Below are positions 1 through 8,051 of a stretch of 64,000 bases of DNA, one piece after another. Source of the DNA: Kushneria marisflavi. Lineage in GTDB: Bacteria > Pseudomonadota > Gammaproteobacteria > Pseudomonadales > Halomonadaceae. The position numbers and the translations under genes are program-made. The notes below the pieces were generated by a model. It ran no database searches. It saw only the letters and a list, made by a program, of their open reading frames with translations, and was not told the origin of the DNA. The DNA lies in NCBI RefSeq assembly GCF_002157205.1, contig NZ_CP021358.1:806001-870000 (forward strand). The letters are read 5' to 3'. How positions within the stretch are numbered: the first letter of the stretch is position 1; each line of letters begins with the position of its first letter.

Positions 1-1066
1 CTGCGCGGATCAGTTGCTCACCTCGGCTGGCCCTTGTGGCGCGCGCCTGAAGCTCATCGCTGTAGTAATGAATGCCTCCGACTCCGGCACTCGAAGCGTT
101 ATTGATGGTCAGGCGCGCCTGCTTTCTCAGTGATTCCACACTCTCGAAATGACCGGCTTCGAACGGTACGACACCCACCACATACGACAGCCATACGCGG
201 CCGGTCGGCGTTTCCAGCGGCATGCCCAGCATTTGCTGAAGCGGCTCGAGAAAACGCGCCATGGCCTGTTGATCCTGGAAGTCGGTGACAAGCGCATAGC
301 TGAAACCGGGCAAGGCAATCAACTGGCTTGCTGGCAGCAGCTCATTGAGCAGTGCTGCGATACGGATTTCGAGTTCGCGGGTATTATGAAAATGTTCGGA
401 TTCGCTCAGGAGCGTGGCATTGACCATGGTGACCTTGACCAGCGCATGGCGTGCACCAGGCGCCTCACCCAGCGCATCCTCAAGAAGCTGGTCGAGCAGA
501 TCAGAGTTGCCTAGACCGGTCACCGGGTCACGATAGCGTTCATGCGTAATATCACTGAGCACGCCAGTCAGCCCAAGCGTTCCCTTCTGTTCGTGACCTA
601 CCGTACGCAGGCGCACGAAACGCCACTCTCCCCGGCCATCAAGCAGACGACACTCGATGCGTGACAGGGCACTCGTGGTGACCGCCTGCTGACAGTGCTG
701 GCGCACTCTTTCGCGATCTTCCGGGTGCAACCTTTGACACCACTGCGTCAGTGATGAGGGGTCCACATCATCGTGATAGAGCGTTTCCCAGCGTGAAGAC
801 AACGTGAGGACATCGTTTTCCGCCTGCCAGTGCCAGATCACATCATGCTCACACAGCAGCATGCGCTCATACCGGGACAGCTGCATGTTGTCCGACGTCG
901 GACGAACAGCCTCAAGCGTCACCGGTGGCTTGAGCAGATCGATCAGGTTGTCGCAGCAGGTCGACAGGTGGGACAGCCTTTTGTCATCGGGCGTCGTCGC
1001 CCCAGCCGCAAGCTCATCGGCCAGATAGCGAATGTCATGACATAATGCCTGCACCGTACGACGCAT
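1..1066 (-). CDS. PAS plus degenerate-GGDEF signalling protein (3' part beyond window edge)
   Basis: Open minus-strand frame from an ATG at 1066 that runs off the left edge, giving about 355 residues. Residues ~66-175 look like a PAS sensor segment (hWHWQ start, ending VLSDITHERYRD). It passes directly into a GGDEF-type fold with the usual opening RDPVTGLGNSDLLDQLL (~179-195). At the place of the active-site loop the sequence reads LPGFSYALV (~252-260), so the GGDEF residues that bind GTP and metal are missing and cyclase activity is unlikely. Proteins of this layout often carry an EAL domain further on, which would lie outside the window; that is inference. It is divergent from the ion channel gene. 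Fold family fairly sure, activity unknown. Confidence 0.72.
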   Translation of the reverse strand, partial: MRRTVQALCHDIRYLADELAAGATTPDDKRLSHLSTCCDNLIDLLKPPVTLEAVRPTSDNMQLSRYERMLLCEHDVIWHWQAENDVLTLSSRWETLYHDDVDPSSLTQWCQRLHPEDRERVRQHCQQAVTTSALSRIECRLLDGRGEWRFVRLRTVGHEQKGTLGLTGVLSDITHERYRDPVTGLGNSDLLDQLLEDALGEAPGARHALVKVTMVNATLLSESEHFHNTRELEIRIAALLNELLPASQLIALPGFSYALVTDFQDQQAMARFLEPLQQMLGMPLETPTGRVWLSYVVGVVPFEAGHFESVESLRKQARLTINNASSAGVGGIHYYSDELQARATRASRGEQLIRA

Positions 1067-1122
1067 GGCGCACCCCGTAAATGTTGTTACTGACTGACAA
1101 CGGACCAAATCGTGCTCTGCTC

Positions 1123-1144
1123 GTTACCCCGTTCGATGGGTAAC
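1123..1144. promoter_or_regulatory. inverted repeat in divergent intergenic region
   Basis: GTTACCC and GGGTAAC form perfect 7-base arms separated by 8 bases, lying between the divergent PAS/GGDEF gene and the ion channel gene. It could be an operator or a leader hairpin; no T-run follows, so a terminator is unlikely. Confidence 0.35.
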
Positions 1145-1287
1145 CCGAGACAGGCATGCGATGGCCGTCAAGCGTATTGCTGTGTTTAACGGCGAGGGCT
1201 GCGTTTGCTGAAGCGCCATGGCATGATTTTTTGGCGTCCACGTTGAATTCAGACGCTACTTTCTCTCACAAGGATTTCGGAGCGCTG

Positions 1288-2295
1288 GTGAGCAGCCAAC
1301 CCCAAAAACACAAACTGACACTTCGCGAACGTATCTTTCAGATCATTTTTGAATCGGATACGCCCTCCGCCAAGGCCTTCGATATTGCGCTGATCATCAT
1401 GATCGTGATGAGCGTCGTGATCATCATGCTCGACAGTGTCGTCAGTCTTAAGGCCCGCTATGGCGAGGCTTTCTTGATCGCCGAGTGGTGCTTTACCGGC
1501 ATCTTTACGGTCGAGTACCTGCTGCGCCTTTACTGTCTGGACCGCCCCTGGCGCTACGCCCGCAGCACCTATGGCATCATCGACCTGCTGAGCATCCTGC
1601 CGTCCTGGCTGAGCCTTTTGATCCCCGGCTCTCAGGCCATGCTGGTCATCCGGGTACTGCGTGTCATGCGTCTTTTCAGGGTGCTGCGCCTGATGGAGTT
1701 TGTCGGCGAGGGCCATCTTCTGCTTGAGGCGCTGGAGCGCAGCAGACAAAAGATATTGATGTTTTTGATGACGGTCATCTCACTGGTGATCGTCTTCGGG
1801 GCGCTGGTCTATCTGATCGAGCCGGTCGAGGCCGGTTTTACCAGCATTCCCAAGTCCATCTACTGGGCGGTGGTGACGCTGACCACGGTCGGCTACGGCG
1901 ACATTTCCCCCATCACGCCGCTGGGACAGTTCATCTCGGCGATGATGATGATTCTGGGTTATTCGATTCTGGCCGTCCCGACCGGCGTCTTCTCCGCCGA
2001 GGTCATGCGCTCGATTCAACGAAATCATTACTCCGATGAAGCCTGCCCGGGCTGCGGCCATGAGGGTCATGAACGCGACGCCAGGTACTGTCGGCTTTGC
2101 GGCTCCTGGCTTGATGAGGAGGCCGATGACCCCAGGCGCAAGGAAATTGACGATGAAATCGAGGAACTGCAAAAGGAACGCGAAGCCCTCGATGAGGAGG
2201 CCAAACGACTGGAGCAGGAGCGAGATGGCAACCCGCCCTCCCACGATGGCTGCGATGACTCGGAACCCACTGATGACTCACCGAAGCCGCGCTAA
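1288..2295 (+). CDS. voltage-gated-type potassium/ion channel with C-terminal zinc ribbon and coiled coil
   Basis: Six-helix ion channel subunit, 335 residues from the GTG at 1288, chosen because GGAG lies 5 bases upstream and the family-like sequence begins here; a longer frame from ATG 1156 adds an unconvincing N-terminus. Membrane helices span ~30-235. An S4-like arginine-spaced helix (RVLRVMRLFRVLRLM, ~122-136) and the K+ selectivity filter TTVGYGD (~199-205) identify a voltage-sensing potassium channel. Behind the pore are CPGC (253-256) and CRLC (268-271), a four-cysteine zinc-ribbon pattern, then a highly charged coiled coil (~284-312) and an acidic tail. The zinc ribbon tail is unusual compared with plain Kch/KvAP-type channels and could be a ligand-sensing or assembly module (inference). 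Confidence 0.88.
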   Translation: MSSQPQKHKLTLRERIFQIIFESDTPSAKAFDIALIIMIVMSVVIIMLDSVVSLKARYGEAFLIAEWCFTGIFTVEYLLRLYCLDRPWRYARSTYGIIDLLSILPSWLSLLIPGSQAMLVIRVLRVMRLFRVLRLMEFVGEGHLLLEALERSRQKILMFLMTVISLVIVFGALVYLIEPVEAGFTSIPKSIYWAVVTLTTVGYGDISPITPLGQFISAMMMILGYSILAVPTGVFSAEVMRSIQRNHYSDEACPGCGHEGHERDARYCRLCGSWLDEEADDPRRKEIDDEIEELQKEREALDEEAKRLEQERDGNPPSHDGCDDSEPTDDSPKPR

Positions 2296-2316
2296 CGGTC
2301 CATCGATGTCGTGATC

Positions 2317-2350
2317 AAAAAAACCTGCAGGCATGCCTGCAGGTTTTTTT
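2317..2350. terminator. bidirectional intrinsic terminator, perfect palindrome
   Basis: A 34-base perfect palindrome: seven A, a GC-containing stem centred on GCATGC, then seven T. It sits between the convergent ion channel and yciO genes and gives a T-run on both strands, so it should stop both transcripts. Confidence 0.9.
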
Positions 2351-2379
2351 AGGCCAACACCCATGCCTCGGCGTCTGCA

Positions 2380-3000
2380 TCAGCCAAAGGCGCTGACATC
2401 CCCCCGGCCCTGCCGGAGCACTTCAGGCGGCAGGGTTCGCATGTCCAGCACCGTGGTCGGCTCCATGGGACAGGCACCACCATCGATGATGGCATCAAGC
2501 TGCGACCCGAAGCGGTCACGAATGTCTTCGGCGTCCGTCATGGGCAGGGTCTCGTCCGGCGCGATGAAGGTCACGCTCATCAACGGTGCTCCAACGGTTT
2601 CCAGAATGTCGCGGGTGATCCGGTGATCCGGTACGCGAATGCCGATGGTACGACGCTTGGGGTGCAGCAGCAGTCGCGGCACTTCGTTGGTGGCATCCAG
2701 AATGAAGGTATAGGCACCCGGCGTGTGCGCCTTGAGCACTCGAAAGATCGGGCTGTCCATGCGTGCATAGGTGCCGATCTCGTTGAGATCGGGAAACATC
2801 AGGGTGAAGTTGTGCTTGTCATCAAGGTTACGCAGACGCTTGATCCGCTCCACGCCCTTCTTGTTGCCCGGCAGACAGCCCAGCGCGTAGCCGGAGTCGG
2901 TCGGGTAGGCAATGACGCCTCCCTTTTCAAGGATCTCGCGCGTCTGGGTCAGAAGACGCTTTTGCGGGGTTTCCGGGTGCAGGGAAAAGAACTGGCTCAT
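2380..3000 (-). CDS. yciO: YciO-type YrdC/Sua5-family protein
   Basis: 206 residues from ATG at 3000, preceded by AGGAGA; an upstream ATG at 3024 would add eight residues but lacks this site. The protein begins MSQFFSLHPETPQKRLLTQ and carries GGVIAYPTDSGYALGC and KHNFTLM, the pattern of E. coli YciO in the YrdC/Sua5 family. That family binds ATP and threonylcarbamoyl-AMP. Sua5/TsaC make threonylcarbamoyl-adenylate for the t6A37 tRNA modification, whereas YciO paralogues are poor at this and their role is less certain. The neighbours rnm, yciB and yciI are the other members of the enterobacterial yci region, supporting the call. Confidence 0.9.
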   Translation of the reverse strand: MSQFFSLHPETPQKRLLTQTREILEKGGVIAYPTDSGYALGCLPGNKKGVERIKRLRNLDDKHNFTLMFPDLNEIGTYARMDSPIFRVLKAHTPGAYTFILDATNEVPRLLLHPKRRTIGIRVPDHRITRDILETVGAPLMSVTFIAPDETLPMTDAEDIRDRFGSQLDAIIDGGACPMEPTTVLDMRTLPPEVLRQGRGDVSAFG

Positions 3001-3033
3001 GGATATCTCTCCTGGGTCTGACAAAAATGGCGC

Positions 3034-3969
3034 TCAGGGCCTTGCGAAGGCGGGTACCAGCCGCGGATGCTGCCAGATAGGCACCAGCTGACTGCGTGGC
3101 ACGGCACTCAGGGTGCCCGGGGCCAGCGCCCCGCCCTGATAGTGAAAGTCACTGCCCAGCGAGGCATAAAGCCGTCGTTTGGCCAGAAGCGAGGCCAGGT
3201 CACGACTGCGGTCATCGTTTTGATAACCGCTGATCAGCTCGGCGCCCTCGCCCCCGAGTTCGCTGAACTCATCAAGCAAAAGCCCCAGCCGCCGACGGGT
3301 CAGACCGTAACGCAAAGGATGCGCCACGATCGCCACGCCACCGGCCTTGTGAATGCTCTCGAGCGTCTCTTCCAGTGTGGGCCAGTGCACCTTCACATCG
3401 CCAGTCTTTCCGGCCCCCAGATAGCGCTTGAAGGCCCGTGCCATATCCGGCACCAGTCCTGCATCCACCAGCGCCCGGGCAAAGTCGGGACGTCCCAGCA
3501 GTCGGGCATCAGGGTTCTGTTCACGCGCCCGTTCGAGCGCATGATCAAGGCCGACCTTCTCAAGCCGCCGGGCGATTTCGAGCGCCCGCTCATGACGTGC
3601 GTGGGCGAGATGCTCAAGCAGCGCGGTCATTGGCGCCTGAGCCTGACCGTGCCACAGCGCGACCACATGAATGCCCACCCCCTGCCAGCGAGTGGACAGC
3701 TCGACGCCGGGCACCAGCGTCATGCCAAGTGTGCGGGCCTCACCTGCTGCTGCCTCGACACCATCGATGGTATCGTGATCGGTCAGCGCCGCGCAGGTCA
3801 GGCCGCGCTGATGGCATAGCGCCATCACATCCTGCGGTGCGAGTCTGCCGTCGGAGGCCGTGGAGTGCATGTGAAGATCGATATGAGCGGCCTGCTCGAG
3901 CGTCATGCCGGGATCAAAGACAGACAATCCGGGGCCAGGCGATGACGAGATGGTATCCTGCGCGTTCAT
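3034..3969 (-). CDS. rnm: PHP-domain 5'-3' exoribonuclease RNase AM (YciV type)
   Basis: 311 residues. PHP phosphoesterase family protein matching E. coli YciV/RNase AM, which trims 5' ends of ribosomal RNAs and degrades short oligonucleotides and 3',5'-nucleotide bisphosphates. Metal-binding motifs are visible: HIDLHMHSTASDG near the N-terminus, AALTDHDTIDG, VPGVELST, IVAHPLRYG and GSDFHYQG near the C-terminus. The first ~25 residues before HIDLH are poorly conserved in appearance, so an internal start at MTLEQAAH is possible. It lies just upstream of yciO on the same strand (33-base gap), so the two are probably co-transcribed. Divergent from yciB. Confidence 0.88.
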   Translation of the reverse strand: MNAQDTISSSPGPGLSVFDPGMTLEQAAHIDLHMHSTASDGRLAPQDVMALCHQRGLTCAALTDHDTIDGVEAAAGEARTLGMTLVPGVELSTRWQGVGIHVVALWHGQAQAPMTALLEHLAHARHERALEIARRLEKVGLDHALERAREQNPDARLLGRPDFARALVDAGLVPDMARAFKRYLGAGKTGDVKVHWPTLEETLESIHKAGGVAIVAHPLRYGLTRRRLGLLLDEFSELGGEGAELISGYQNDDRSRDLASLLAKRRLYASLGSDFHYQGGALAPGTLSAVPRSQLVPIWQHPRLVPAFARP

Positions 3970-4152
3970 TGGCCTCTCGGTAGCAGCAAAATCAGTGGCA
4001 GCGAAGTCTGCGTGATATAACGGCGTCGCCGTTCATCCAGAACGTGACGACGATGAGTGCGGGCATGTTGCGCCGGGTGCCCCGAAGAATCAATGAATGC
4101 CCGTATTTCCGCCAGAAGCCCTGCCCGCTGGCCTTTCTCAGGAGTGTTGTGT

Positions 4153-4728
4153 ATGAAAATGCTGATCGACTTTCTGCCGATCGCCATCTTCGTTCTGGTC
4201 TATCAGATGACCAAGGATATCGTGCTGGCCACCGCCGTGCTGATTCCGGCCACCATCGTACAGGTGCTCTTCACCTGGTGGCGCTGGCGCAAGGTTGAAA
4301 AAATGCATCTGGTGACGCTGGCGCTGGTCGTGCTGCTGGGCGGTGCCACTGTCATTCTGGGCGATGGCGACTTCATCAAGTGGAAGCCGACCGTGGTCAA
4401 CTGGCTCTTTGCCGTGGCCTTTCTGCTCTCGCCCCTGTTTGGTGGCAAATCGTTGATCCAACGGATGATGGAAAAGAACCTGACCCTGCCGGCAGCGGTC
4501 TGGATGCGGTTGAATCTGGCCTGGGTGGTCTTCTTTCTGGCCATGGGCGCCATCAACATCGCCGTATTCATGCATTTCAGCGAGGAAGTGTGGGTCAACT
4601 TCAAGCTCTTTGGCATGATGGGCCTGACGATCCTGTTCATCCTTGTTCAGGGCGTCTATCTGGCTCGCCACCTGCCTGACGAGAAAAAGACGATCCATTC
4701 CACCGGCACCGACTCAAAGGAGAAGTAA
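4153..4728 (+). CDS. yciB: inner membrane septation/intracellular septation protein A
   Basis: 191 residues from ATG 4153, preceded by CAGGAG; the longer open frame starting at 4057 lacks a ribosome site and adds non-membrane sequence. About five hydrophobic helices fill the protein ([17 protein letters not shown] at the start is typical of the YciB/IspZ family), with the conserved [18 protein letters not shown] segment and a short charged tail. In E. coli YciB is an inner membrane protein linked to cell-envelope synthesis and division partners. It is followed after two bases by yciI, as in many gammaproteobacteria, so one operon is likely. Confidence 0.93.
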   Translation: MKMLIDFLPIAIFVLVYQMTKDIVLATAVLIPATIVQVLFTWWRWRKVEKMHLVTLALVVLLGGATVILGDGDFIKWKPTVVNWLFAVAFLLSPLFGGKSLIQRMMEKNLTLPAAVWMRLNLAWVVFFLAMGAINIAVFMHFSEEVWVNFKLFGMMGLTILFILVQGVYLARHLPDEKKTIHSTGTDSKEK

Positions 4729-4730
4729 GC

Positions 4731-5030
4731 ATGCTGTATGCCATCATCGGAGAAGATGTGGATGAAAGCCTCGCGGCGCGACAGAGCGTGCGTCCGGAAC
4801 ATCTGGCGCGTATCGAAGCCCTGCGCGATGAGGGACGGCTGGTGCTGGCAGGCCCGTTTCCCGCCGTGGACGGCCTTGACCCAGGCGAGGCCGGCTTCAC
4901 CGGCAGCCTGATCGTGGCCGAGTTTGATTCGCTGGAGCAGGCCAGAGCCTGGGCCGACGATGATCCCTATGTCGGCGCAGGGGTTTATGCACAGGTCAGC
5001 GTCCGTCCGTTCAAAAAAGTGCTGCCCTGA
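4731..5030 (+). CDS. yciI: YciI-family protein
   Basis: 99 residues, beginning [18 protein letters not shown] and containing [21 protein letters not shown] and the [10 protein letters not shown] segment, the hallmarks of the ferredoxin-like YciI fold. Known members bind small ligands and resemble muconolactone isomerase, but the biological reaction is not established. The start codon lies two bases after the yciB stop, so translation is probably coupled. No sign of truncation. Confidence 0.92.
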   Translation: MLYAIIGEDVDESLAARQSVRPEHLARIEALRDEGRLVLAGPFPAVDGLDPGEAGFTGSLIVAEFDSLEQARAWADDDPYVGAGVYAQVSVRPFKKVLP

Positions 5031-5067
5031 TCGATAAAAGGCCCGAATTCGTGGGGCTCGCACGCGC

Positions 5068-5108
5068 TTATCCACAGGATCGTTGTTATGCACACTCCGC
5101 GTGGATAA
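5068..5108. promoter_or_regulatory. cluster of three DnaA-box-like 9-mers
   Basis: Within 41 bases are TTATCCACA (5068-5076, a perfect DnaA box), TTATGCACA (5086-5094, fits TTATNCACA) and, on the other strand, TTATCCACG (5100-5108, one mismatch). They sit in the 194-base intergenic region between yciI and mnmC. This density is not expected by chance. It may be a DnaA-regulated promoter or a DnaA-titrating or reactivating site; the function is inferred only. Confidence 0.6.
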
Positions 5109-5224
5109 GGCTGTGACAACATTGTGCGATCCCCGCGAACACATTGCGCAAAGCGTGATGGGGACAGGCCTGACAGAAATCGTTCAAAATTTGATCACCT
5201 CCGACCTCTCCCCGGTATTGTCCC

Positions 5225-7249
5225 TTGTCCTTTAATCACTCCCGGGCGCCCTTCGCCCTTCAGCCGGCGCAGCTGCACTGGCGCGACGATAACGCTCCTG
5301 AAGCCGTTGATTACGGTGATGTCTACTTCTCCCGGGAAGACGGCCGCCGTGAAACCGAACACGTCTTTATTGCGGGCAACCATCTCACGGCACGCTGGCA
5401 CGACTGGCATCAGGCCCGCCCCTTTGTCATTGGCGAGACCGGCTTTGGCAGCGGCCTCAACGTACTGTGTGCCGCTCACGCCTTTCTGGCGCACGCCCCG
5501 GCCACGGCTCGCCTGCACGTGGTTTCGACCGAGCAGCACCCGTTCACGGCCGAGGATCTTGCTCGGGCACTGGGCCACCATGAGGATTTTGCCGGTCTGG
5601 TCTCTCCCCTGATCGATCAGTGGCCGCCAGCCGTGCGTGGCATTCATCGCCTGGCATTGCACGAGCGCATCACACTGGATCTTCACCTCGGAGACGCCAC
5701 CGAAAGCCTTGAACAGCTGGAAGGCCGGGTGGATGCCTGGTTTCTGGACGGGTTTGCGCCGTCCAAAAATCCCGCCATGTGGTCGGAGCCGCTCTTTGCC
5801 GCGCTGGCGGGCGCCAGCTGGGAAGGGACGACGTTTTCAACCTTCACCTGCGCCGGCGTGGTCAAGCGGGGGCTGCGCCAGGCCGGCTTCGAGATCAAAA
5901 AGGTGCCGGGATTTGGCCGCAAGCGCGAGATGCTCAGCGGCCATATGCCGGGCCTGACACCGGAACATGAACGCCACTCGATGCGACGACGCCAGACGCC
6001 TTGGGTCATTGATGCCGCACCGCGCCAGGCCAGCCAGAACGACCATATTGCCGTGATTGGGGCCGGCATTGCCGGGACCAGCGTGGCTCATGCGCTGGCA
6101 CGGCGCGGGCGCCGTATCACCTTGATCGACCCGACTCCGCCGGGCAGTGGCGCTTCGGGTAACCGTCAGGGCGCGCTCTATATTCGCCCGGCCGTCGAGG
6201 TCAACGATCAGAGCCGGTTCTATCTCGCTGCCCTTCAATACACCCAGCGCTTTTTAAGCCGGATCGACCCAAAACAGACGCTGTGGTATCCGACCGGGGT
6301 ACTGCAACTCGCGACCAGCGACCGTGAAGCCGAGCGCCAGCAGCGCTGCCTGCGTCACTGGCAGCTGCCCGAGAGCGTGGTACGCGGGGTTGATCGTGAT
6401 GAGGCAGCAAGGCTTGCAGGGCAAACACTGGCCGAAGAGGTGCGCCATGGGCTGTATTACGCAGACGCAGGCTGGGTGCGTCCGGATCGGCTCTGCGCCT
6501 GGCTGGCCGGGGCACCGGGGATCACCTGCCACCAGGCATCGCTTGAGGCGCTGGCCGCAACGGACACGGGGCATGATCTGACCCTCAGCGATGGAACGCA
6601 CCTGAGTGCCGATCACGTAGTGCTGGCCTGTGCCGACGGTGCCAGCACGCTACCGGCGGCTTCCTTTCTGCCACTTCAGGCCGTTCGCGGTCAGGTCAGT
6701 CACTATCAGCTCGATGAGAACGCGCAGGCCCTGTCGCCACAATGTGTCGTCTGCGCCGGCGGCTACGCCCCGCCTGCATGGGACAACGTGCAGAGCCTCG
6801 GGGCATCGTTTTCCCCCAACGACCGCGATCTGGCGCTGCGTGAAGAGGATGACGCCTTTAATCTCGGCGAACTGACGCGCACGCTACCCCGGCTTGCCGC
6901 GGCCCTTGAAACCTCGAAGGCACTGCCCTCACGCAGCGGCCTTCGCTGTGCCAGCCCCGACAAGTCGCCCTATGCCGGCGGCCTGCCACGCAGTGAAGAG
7001 TGGGAAACGTCCTATGCCCGGCTGGGATTTGATGCCACCCGCGTGCCGGAGACGCTCGGGTGCTATCACTCGGGACTTTGGGTAACCCTGGCCCACGGTT
7101 CGCGCGGGCTGGTCAGCGCCCCACTCATTGCCGAGCTTCTGGCCTCTCGCATCTGCGAAGAGCCGCTGCCCCTGCCCGATTCTCTGGTAGACCACCTCAA
7201 CCCCGGGCGTCGCCTGATTCGCGCCATCATCCGTCGCGAAGCACGATAA
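5225..7249 (+). CDS. mnmC: bifunctional tRNA 5-methylaminomethyl-2-thiouridine biosynthesis protein MnmC
   Basis: About 674 residues from a TTG at 5225; no clear ATG/GTG or Shine-Dalgarno site lies nearby, so the exact start is uncertain. The N-terminal ~245 residues are the SAM-dependent methyltransferase (FALQPAQLHW, DVYFSREDG, GETGFGSGLNVL, WFLDGFAPSKNPAMW). The C-terminal part is an FAD-dependent oxidoreductase starting with IAVIGAGIAGTSVAHAL (dinucleotide-binding GxGxxG) and ending with VTLAHGSRGLVSAPL. Together they turn cmnm5s2U34 into mnm5s2U34 in certain tRNAs: the oxidase half removes the carboxymethyl group and the methylase half adds methyl. The fused two-domain form at this length is the standard gammaproteobacterial one. 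Stands alone behind the DnaA-box cluster. Confidence 0.95.
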   Translation: MSFNHSRAPFALQPAQLHWRDDNAPEAVDYGDVYFSREDGRRETEHVFIAGNHLTARWHDWHQARPFVIGETGFGSGLNVLCAAHAFLAHAPATARLHVVSTEQHPFTAEDLARALGHHEDFAGLVSPLIDQWPPAVRGIHRLALHERITLDLHLGDATESLEQLEGRVDAWFLDGFAPSKNPAMWSEPLFAALAGASWEGTTFSTFTCAGVVKRGLRQAGFEIKKVPGFGRKREMLSGHMPGLTPEHERHSMRRRQTPWVIDAAPRQASQNDHIAVIGAGIAGTSVAHALARRGRRITLIDPTPPGSGASGNRQGALYIRPAVEVNDQSRFYLAALQYTQRFLSRIDPKQTLWYPTGVLQLATSDREAERQQRCLRHWQLPESVVRGVDRDEAARLAGQTLAEEVRHGLYYADAGWVRPDRLCAWLAGAPGITCHQASLEALAATDTGHDLTLSDGTHLSADHVVLACADGASTLPAASFLPLQAVRGQVSHYQLDENAQALSPQCVVCAGGYAPPAWDNVQSLGASFSPNDRDLALREEDDAFNLGELTRTLPRLAAALETSKALPSRSGLRCASPDKSPYAGGLPRSEEWETSYARLGFDATRVPETLGCYHSGLWVTLAHGSRGLVSAPLIAELLASRICEEPLPLPDSLVDHLNPGRRLIRAIIRREAR

Positions 7250-7257
7250 GTTCGCAA

Positions 7258-7286
7258 GGCGCGCCAGAGCAATGTGCTGGTGCGCC
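7258..7286. terminator. hairpin between convergent genes, possible terminator
   Basis: GGCGCGCCAG and CTGGTGCGCC form nearly perfect 10-base arms around a 9-base loop between convergent mnmC and the response regulator gene. There is no T-run, so it may act only as an mRNA 3'-end hairpin. Confidence 0.4.
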
Positions 7287-7291
7287 CTCGC

Positions 7292-8017
7292 CTAGTTGAC
7301 GATGCGCTCCAGTGCCTCGCGATCCAGGCAGCGGTAGGAAAACGAGGGCCGCCCCACCTGACCATAGGCGAAGGACTCGGTCAAAAATCCCAGATTGGCC
7401 AGATACTTGAGATACTTGCGGATCGACACGCGAGACATGCCGGCCACCTCGGCCAGCCCTTCGGTGGAAAACTCATCCTGAGGCAGGGCCAGAATGGCCT
7501 CACAGACCTGCGCCAGGCTATGGGCGGTCAATCCCTTGGGCAGACCGTTGAGACGCCTTGGCGCGTTACTGTCGGCACGAAACAGGGTGTCCAGCGTCTG
7601 CTGGTCCACCTGATCACTCAGAATATCGAGCGCGTCACGGCGTTGACGGCAGGTTTCGAGGGCTTCACGAAAGCGCTTGAACTCGAAGGGCTTGACCAGG
7701 AAGTCGTTAACGCCCAGTCGCCGGGCCTCACGCACCGTTTCGGTTTCCGAGGCGGCCGTGATCAAAATGATGTCGGTATCGATGTCACGCTCACGCAGCC
7801 AGCCAGCCACTTCCAGACCGCTGCGCTTGCCCAGATAGACATCCAGCAGCACCACATCGACGGTTTCACGCTCCAGTACCACCAGCGCCGTGGTCACATC
7901 GCTACAGCGCCCCACCAGCGACATGTCGCCGACCCGGGTGAGATAGTCGACGTTGAGCTTCATGACCATCGGGTCATCTTCTACGATCAGTACTCTCATG
8001 CGTGATTGCTCTTGCAT
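7292..8017 (-). CDS. CitB/DcuR-type response regulator
   Basis: 241 residues, or 235 if the start is the internal ATG at 7999 (MRVLIVEDD); neither has a strong ribosome site. The receiver domain (~1-125) has the acidic pair EDD, the phospho-acceptor Asp at VVLLDVY (D59) and the conserved Lys in FLVKPFEF. The C-terminal half carries a helix-turn-helix (FSTEGLAEVAGMSRVSIRKYLKYL), as in CitB, DcuR and DpiA, which activate transport and metabolism of citrate or C4-dicarboxylates. It lies 34 bases downstream of its cognate kinase gene on the same strand, so a kinase-regulator operon is clear. The likely target is the divergent 2-HCT transporter gene. Confidence 0.9.
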   Translation of the reverse strand: MQEQSRMRVLIVEDDPMVMKLNVDYLTRVGDMSLVGRCSDVTTALVVLERETVDVVLLDVYLGKRSGLEVAGWLRERDIDTDIILITAASETETVREARRLGVNDFLVKPFEFKRFREALETCRQRRDALDILSDQVDQQTLDTLFRADSNAPRRLNGLPKGLTAHSLAQVCEAILALPQDEFSTEGLAEVAGMSRVSIRKYLKYLANLGFLTESFAYGQVGRPSFSYRCLDREALERIVN

Positions 8018-8051
8018 CTGATGAACATGCCAACACTTCGTGCATGTTCGG

